A stretch of 64,000 nt of DNA. It comes from G965226155 sp965226155. GTDB lineage: Bacteria; Pseudomonadota; Gammaproteobacteria; Eutrophobiales; Eutrophobiaceae. Below, in pieces: positions 59,991 through 64,000 of this stretch. Positions within the stretch are counted from its first letter, which is position 1. Each line of letters opens with the position of its first letter. The stretch spans positions 1,736,001 to 1,800,000 of the forward strand of contig OZ245331.1 of assembly GCA_965226155.1 (NCBI GenBank), given 5' to 3'. The position numbers and the translations under genes are program-made. The notes beneath the pieces were generated by a model. It made no database searches and was not told where the DNA came from. It worked only from the letters and a program-made list of their open reading frames with translations.

Positions 59991-61321
59991 TCGACCTCCG
60001 AATTGCTTGCAATGATCTACAATCCTTGCGCGATTCACTACTGGGATATGAGCATGAGCGTTGCGCTGTCTTGCTCGCAGCTCGCGGACATTGCAGTGAT
60101 GGCCGTATTCTGATGCTCGTCCGAGAGTCTGTGTTGCCGACGGACGATGACTACACCCAATGTGGATTCGATCATGCTCAATTACGACCTGAATTCGTGG
60201 CCCTCGTTGCCAAGCGTGCGCGATTGCAGGAGCTTTCGCTAGTCTTCGTTCACACACACCCGGGAAACTCTGTACCCTATTTCTCGCCGGTAGACGACCG
60301 TGGCGAAGAAGAACTTGCTACCTTCCTTATTCGACGTGGCCAAACATATCCGCACGCTGCGCTCGTGATGAGTCAGGGTGGCATGTCTGCGCGAGTGCTT
60401 GGTCAGTATGAGCCTCTGAGGGTTGTCTCTGTAGGCGATCGACGGGTTGTCGAATTCGATCCAGAGGTCGAAAAGGCTAGCGCATCAACCATATATGACC
60501 GACAAATAAGAGCGTTTGGCTCAGATGGTCAACGCATCTTACATACTCTCCGTGTGGCTGTGGTAGGTCTCGGCGGTACTGGCTCCATCGCAGTCCAACA
60601 GCTTGTGCATCTTGGTGTCCGCAGCTTCATCCTAATCGATCCAGACAACCTCGAACTTACTAATCTCAATCGCGTTGTCGGTGCTTTTGCGGACGATGTA
60701 GGACGCTCCAAATGTGAAGTCGCTGCACATTACGTCCAACAGTTCTCGCCGGGTGCCGAAGTGCAGCAGGTCAACTGCGATATCGTTCATGCGTCAGTTG
60801 CCCGCCACCTAGTCGATGTTGATGTAATATTCTGCTGCACTGACTCACATGGTAGCCGATCTGTAGTCCAACAAGTCGCTTATCAATACCTGATTCCCTG
60901 CATTGATATTGGTTCTTCGATTACAACTACTGAAGGGGAGGTCACAGGTATATTCGGACGCGTGCAGTTACTTGGACCTGATCAACCATGTCTCTGGTGT
61001 TCGGAACTTCTAAGTTCAGAAGAAGTTCGCCGGGACATGATGAACAAATTCGAGCGAAAGGCTGACCCATATATCCAAGGTGCTAATGTACCTGCGCCTT
61101 CAGTGATTTCACTCAATGGAACTGCGGTATCGCTTGCGGTGACCATGCTGCTAGGTCTTGTGACATCCATTCCTTTCGAATCCCGCCACCTTATCTACAA
61201 CGCTGTCGTATCCAGTCTGCGTTCAGTGCGCGCTGTCGCTAAGGATGATTGCTTTATCTGCTCACGATCCGGCGCCTTCGGCCTTGGGGATGTGCAGGAG
61301 CTCTTCGCCCGCAAGGACTAA
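59987..61321 (+). CDS. JAB peptidase fused to E1/ThiF-like activating enzyme
   Basis: 444 residues. N-terminal JAB/JAMM domain (about 1-145): acidic residue near Glu22, then His89-Thr-His91-Pro, Ser100 and Asp103, the zinc site of isopeptidases. From about 165 an E1-type Rossmann domain: GLGGTGS at 194-200, DPDNLELTNLNR and CCTDSHGSR, with zinc Cys in CLWC and CFIC. This fusion would both adenylate the Ub-like C-terminus and trim or cleave it. Start overlaps the E2 gene. All visible catalytic residues are present. Confidence 0.88.
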   Translation: MIDLRIACNDLQSLRDSLLGYEHERCAVLLAARGHCSDGRILMLVRESVLPTDDDYTQCGFDHAQLRPEFVALVAKRARLQELSLVFVHTHPGNSVPYFSPVDDRGEEELATFLIRRGQTYPHAALVMSQGGMSARVLGQYEPLRVVSVGDRRVVEFDPEVEKASASTIYDRQIRAFGSDGQRILHTLRVAVVGLGGTGSIAVQQLVHLGVRSFILIDPDNLELTNLNRVVGAFADDVGRSKCEVAAHYVQQFSPGAEVQQVNCDIVHASVARHLVDVDVIFCCTDSHGSRSVVQQVAYQYLIPCIDIGSSITTTEGEVTGIFGRVQLLGPDQPCLWCSELLSSEEVRRDMMNKFERKADPYIQGANVPAPSVISLNGTAVSLAVTMLLGLVTSIPFESRHLIYNAVVSSLRSVRAVAKDDCFICSRSGAFGLGDVQELFARKD

Positions 61322-61323
61322 TC

Positions 61324-62925
61324 ATGGCTATTCACGAATACTACAAAAAAGCAACCCGCCGGAAAATTGCTTTCTATGAAGAAAAACCACCGAAAGAGGC
61401 CACCGCTTATCTGAGCGGATATGAGTTCTGTAGATTCGATAAAAGTGACTTTGTGGATCCGACGAAATTGGCGGATGTCGCTGCAGTGATCTTCCGACAG
61501 CGCAGTCTTCAGCCTAACAAAATCGCACAAGACCTGAGGCAATTTGCGGAGACTTTATTGTGGTACGATTGTCGTGTCTTCGTCGAAGTTGTGTCCGTAG
61601 AGCCGGGGTCTAAGGCACCATTGTTTAGGAGCATTGTAATTGGGGCAATTGAGAAAGGACAATTACCAGCATCTTTTGGGTCGGCAGAAAATGGTCAAAT
61701 ACTGTCACCCGTGGTCCGTATTTTCGACCATAACGAAGTTTGGAGTAAGGTGGTAGCCGAGGACTTGCGGAACTATCCTCCCGATGTTTCACTGTCCTTG
61801 GAGCTCGAAATTGAAGGTTTCAATGGAGATAATCAACCAATCCAAAAAGCTTGCGAAAAGAGAATCCTGATTCAACGGGCTTTTCATGATTGTTTGAAAG
61901 TGAAACTAGTTAGATGTTCCGATGGCCTTTCCGGCATTGATACCTACCGTGTATATGCTACTCATAGGTACGACATGGTCGGCGACACTCCCTTTGAGTA
62001 CTTCGTTAAAATTGGAGACAGAAATCAGGTTTCTAAGGAATACTTAGCATATCGCGATATCGCATTGGAACATATTCCATTCCACCTGGGACCAAGGTTA
62101 TGGCTAGATCGGTGTGCATTGGGAACGAAACAAGGAATCATTGTCAGCGATTATGTCAGTGGTTCCGAGAAGCTCAGCAACTGTGCTCGGGATGGTCGTG
62201 CGGTTCCTATAATCGCAAGTCTTTTTAATACGACAATTCGTGCTTGGCAGGACTGTTCGAAGCCAGTTGAAAAACCTTTGCAAGATTACCTTAAAGATAG
62301 GATGGGGGACGGGATTCCGGAGCATCGGCGATCATTAATCGAAGGCTATGAATTTTTAAAAAAGCCAACCGAACTCCAAACTTTGCTTAAGACAATGACG
62401 TCAAAACCTGTAATGGTCGGTGTAGTCCATGGCGATTTGCATGCTCTGAATGTCCTTGTTCGTGGTGGAGATGCTATTGTGATCGACTTTGAGAAGTTTG
62501 GCAATGATCTGCCACTCTTAATCGATCTTGCGTCCTTAGAAGCAGGACTCTTTGTAGAGGGCTTTGTCGGCGACTGCCGGAACCGAGAAGATCTTTTAAT
62601 ATCAATTGAATCTCTTTATGAGCTTGTTGAGCTTGTTGATTTCCACTTTATCCCATGTGACCCAAGTGATGAGTCCGCATGGTTTTTTGATTGTGTGAGA
62701 CAAATCCGCATGCAAGCTCGACAGATTGAACTTGCAAATGGACAGTACGCTCTCACGGTAGCCGTTGAGCTAACAAAGAAGGCATGCAATAAAAAAACCT
62801 TTAACACTCCGACAGAAATTGAAGGACAAAAATTGACAAGGGAGGAATTAAGAGCTATCGCGTATATCCTAGCCGAACGAATTCTGGTCAAACTATCCGA
62901 TACAAATGTGGAAAATAATATCTAA
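61324..62925 (+). CDS. Kinase-like protein embedded in the ubiquitin-like operon
   Basis: 533 residues from the ATG at 61324, 2 bases after the E1 stop. The C-terminal half is an aminoglycoside-phosphotransferase-type kinase fold: FVKIGDRNQVSKEYLAYRD (nucleotide Lys and helix C), catalytic HGDLHALN (His369-Gly-Asp371) and metal-binding VIDFEKFG (Asp388). The N-terminal about 200 residues, with VIFRQRSLQPNKIAQDLRQF and VFVEVVSV, look like a receiver-type or other alpha/beta domain lacking a clear phosphoacceptor. The target could be the Ub-like protein, E1 or a phage component. TCAD9-type kinase domains in conflict systems are a possible relative. Confidence 0.72.
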   Translation: MAIHEYYKKATRRKIAFYEEKPPKEATAYLSGYEFCRFDKSDFVDPTKLADVAAVIFRQRSLQPNKIAQDLRQFAETLLWYDCRVFVEVVSVEPGSKAPLFRSIVIGAIEKGQLPASFGSAENGQILSPVVRIFDHNEVWSKVVAEDLRNYPPDVSLSLELEIEGFNGDNQPIQKACEKRILIQRAFHDCLKVKLVRCSDGLSGIDTYRVYATHRYDMVGDTPFEYFVKIGDRNQVSKEYLAYRDIALEHIPFHLGPRLWLDRCALGTKQGIIVSDYVSGSEKLSNCARDGRAVPIIASLFNTTIRAWQDCSKPVEKPLQDYLKDRMGDGIPEHRRSLIEGYEFLKKPTELQTLLKTMTSKPVMVGVVHGDLHALNVLVRGGDAIVIDFEKFGNDLPLLIDLASLEAGLFVEGFVGDCRNREDLLISIESLYELVELVDFHFIPCDPSDESAWFFDCVRQIRMQARQIELANGQYALTVAVELTKKACNKKTFNTPTEIEGQKLTREELRAIAYILAERILVKLSDTNVENNI

Positions 62926-63452
62926 TGAAGGATGTGTCTTTATCACTCAAATCGATAGTTGAATCTCGAGTTGAGGTTGGATCACAATTAGCAACACCTG
63001 GTGATGCGGTTCTCATCATGCGCGGACAACCCCGTTGGCTGCTCTTGAAGTGCCCGTGTGGGTGCGATGATGAGATACCTGTTAACTTGGACTGGAGGGC
63101 GGGCAAAGCTTGGCGAATTTACGAAGGCAGAGATGAGCAATTGACTCTGTTTCCATCAGTGTGGCGCGATACAGGCTGTCTAAGCCACTTTCTCATTCGG
63201 AACGGCCATATAAAGTTATTCGGTGGAAGTGAAAACTACTTATACCGATCGCCTGCACACCCAGATTTTCTCTCGCTTGTAACAAAAGTACAAGAGTCTT
63301 GGCCACGTAACGGTTGGGTTAAGTATGTGGAGATGGCTGACCTACTTGGTGAGATTCCTTGGGACGTATTGGACGCTTGCTTATATCTTGCTCGAACTGG
63401 CACTCTCGTCAAAGGTCGAGGTAAACTGCGTTCAAACTTTCGGCGATGTTGA
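62925..63452 (+). CDS. DUF6527 protein, last gene of the ubiquitin-like operon
   Basis: 175 residues. PRWLLLKCPCGCDDEIPVNL, then TLFPSVWRDTGCLSHF and RNGHIKLFGGSEN match DUF6527, a family that goes with this type of bacterial Ub-like operon. It has Cys and His that may bind zinc; a peptidase or ligase role has been suggested for such partners but is not clear from sequence. The C-terminal part (DLLGEIPWDVLDACLYLART) looks helical. Starts inside the kinase stop (TAATG). Confidence 0.8.
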   Translation: MKDVSLSLKSIVESRVEVGSQLATPGDAVLIMRGQPRWLLLKCPCGCDDEIPVNLDWRAGKAWRIYEGRDEQLTLFPSVWRDTGCLSHFLIRNGHIKLFGGSENYLYRSPAHPDFLSLVTKVQESWPRNGWVKYVEMADLLGEIPWDVLDACLYLARTGTLVKGRGKLRSNFRRC

Positions 63453-63753
63453 GCCTGGAATACTTCTAAACTACAGACATTTTTTTAATATCGGTTGTCC
63501 CTTTCGAAAACCTCATCCGGTTGATTTGAATATGTAACATCTGTAATCCGTTTGGGATGATTATGACCAGTTCATTAGGTTTCTGTTTTTAGCGTTCTCA
63601 GGGTTTGGAATATCACCGCTTTTCTAACTCGGAAAACTCCGAAAATAGGGATTCGCCGACCTCCACGCTCTTGAACTATTTATAGAACGTATCTTCGCTG
63701 ATACCGACGATCAGGCAGGTGTCGTGGTTAGTCATGCCGAGCTTTCGCTCGAA
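63453..63753. other. Intergenic region with a transposase-like remnant
   Basis: About 300 bases. On the minus strand (63750 back to about 63600) a frame reads FERKLGMTNHDTCLIVGISE, then DTFYK, stop, and on to ESLFSEFSEL. The HTH-like part recalls transposase or terminase small-subunit N-termini. It directly adjoins the right copy of the 247-bp repeat and is missing at the left copy. Confidence 0.4.
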
Positions 63754-64000
63754 TTGAACCCGTCACATAATGTGTGTAGCATTTCCCTGATCGATCATTT
63801 CCATTCCCTGTTCCGGGTCTGACAATTCCCTGATCGATCATCTCAAGTTCCCTGTTCCTACATAACAGGGAATTGCCTTCTAACTCTTTGAAATCCAGAG
63901 CGTTATCACGCAGGAAACGGCTGAATTACCACTAAATTTAAGTGATTTCCCTGTTAATTCCCTGTTATTCCCCGATAAATAGGGAAATGGGCGGAGACGG
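63754..64000 (+). repeat. Right copy of 247-bp direct repeat with TTCCCTG iterons
   Basis: Direct repeat of 31305-31551 at about 89% identity, running to the last base of the window, so its full extent may be greater. Same seven TTCCCTG-type motifs in the same order and orientation. Shared core ACATAACAGGGAATTGCC is unchanged. Confidence 0.75.

Overview
This 64 kb window is an accessory region from a bacterium, most likely a gammaproteobacterium. That guess rests on the gene families, the IS3 and IS1595 elements and the moderate, patchy base composition; there is no rRNA or housekeeping marker to settle it. I found no rRNA, convincing tRNA or CRISPR array. The region reads as a defence and mobile-element island: nearly every block is an anti-phage-type module, a remnant of one, or an insertion sequence, and the junctions are littered with truncated genes.

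Layout. 1-5.8 kb: type I restriction-modification operon hsdR (5' end outside the window), hsdS, hsdM. 5.9-7.4 kb: intact IS3-family element (called IS3-A here) that cut the last gene of a leftward, fully overlapping operon (7.4-11.5 kb): alpha/beta hydrolase, hexapeptide-repeat transferase, class III nucleotide cyclase with an extra C-terminal domain, family 2 glycosyltransferase, HEAT-repeat protein and a truncated sixth gene. A sugar-nucleotide epimerase is divergent. 12.7-13.8 kb: frameshifted LRAT-like gene, GIY-YIG-like protein, DUF3892 protein. 14.2-15.6 kb: CD-NTase plus SLATT membrane effector (CBASS-like). 15.6-16.9 kb: a second, inactivated IS3-family element (IS3-B). 16.9-21.0 kb: acyl carrier protein, XRE regulator, ImmA/IrrE protease (frameshifted), thymidylate-synthase-like, thymine-pyrophosphorylase-like and MazG proteins, which look like one nucleotide or base hypermodification module. 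21-25 kb: gene debris around a MITE. 25.2-27.9 kb: S8 protease and a lipoprotein. 28.2-30.7 kb: lipoprotein, then a DprA/phosphoribosyltransferase pair resembling ShosTA.

31.3-64.0 kb is bracketed by two 247-bp direct repeats rich in TTCCCTG motifs. Inside are DUF4145 proteins, PD-(D/E)XK-like nucleases, an IS3-A copy nested in another IS3-A copy (37.6-40.6 kb), a HEPN-like protein, a 3.7-kb IS1595-family transposon with perfect 25-bp inverted repeats and 8-bp target duplication carrying a methyltransferase-HNH fusion, a group of small exported proteins (46.5-50.3 kb), a two-gene SIR2 module (50.9-54.7 kb), a GC-richer satellite- or prophage-like remnant with AlpA and a DUF3631 helicase (54.8-58.0 kb), and finally a WYL regulator followed by a ubiquitin-like conjugation operon: Ub-like protein, E2-like, JAB-E1 fusion, kinase-like protein, DUF6527 protein (58.4-63.5 kb).

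The strongest candidates for little-described biology are the ubiquitin-like operon with an embedded kinase, the cyclase-centred overlapping operon at 7.4-11.5 kb, the ACP/thymidylate-synthase/pyrophosphorylase/MazG module, and the IS1595 transposon with its fused methyltransferase-nuclease cargo. Three genes (near 12730, 17860 and 48855) are each restored by adding exactly one T to a T-run, which may be real decay, slippage expression, or homopolymer sequencing error.
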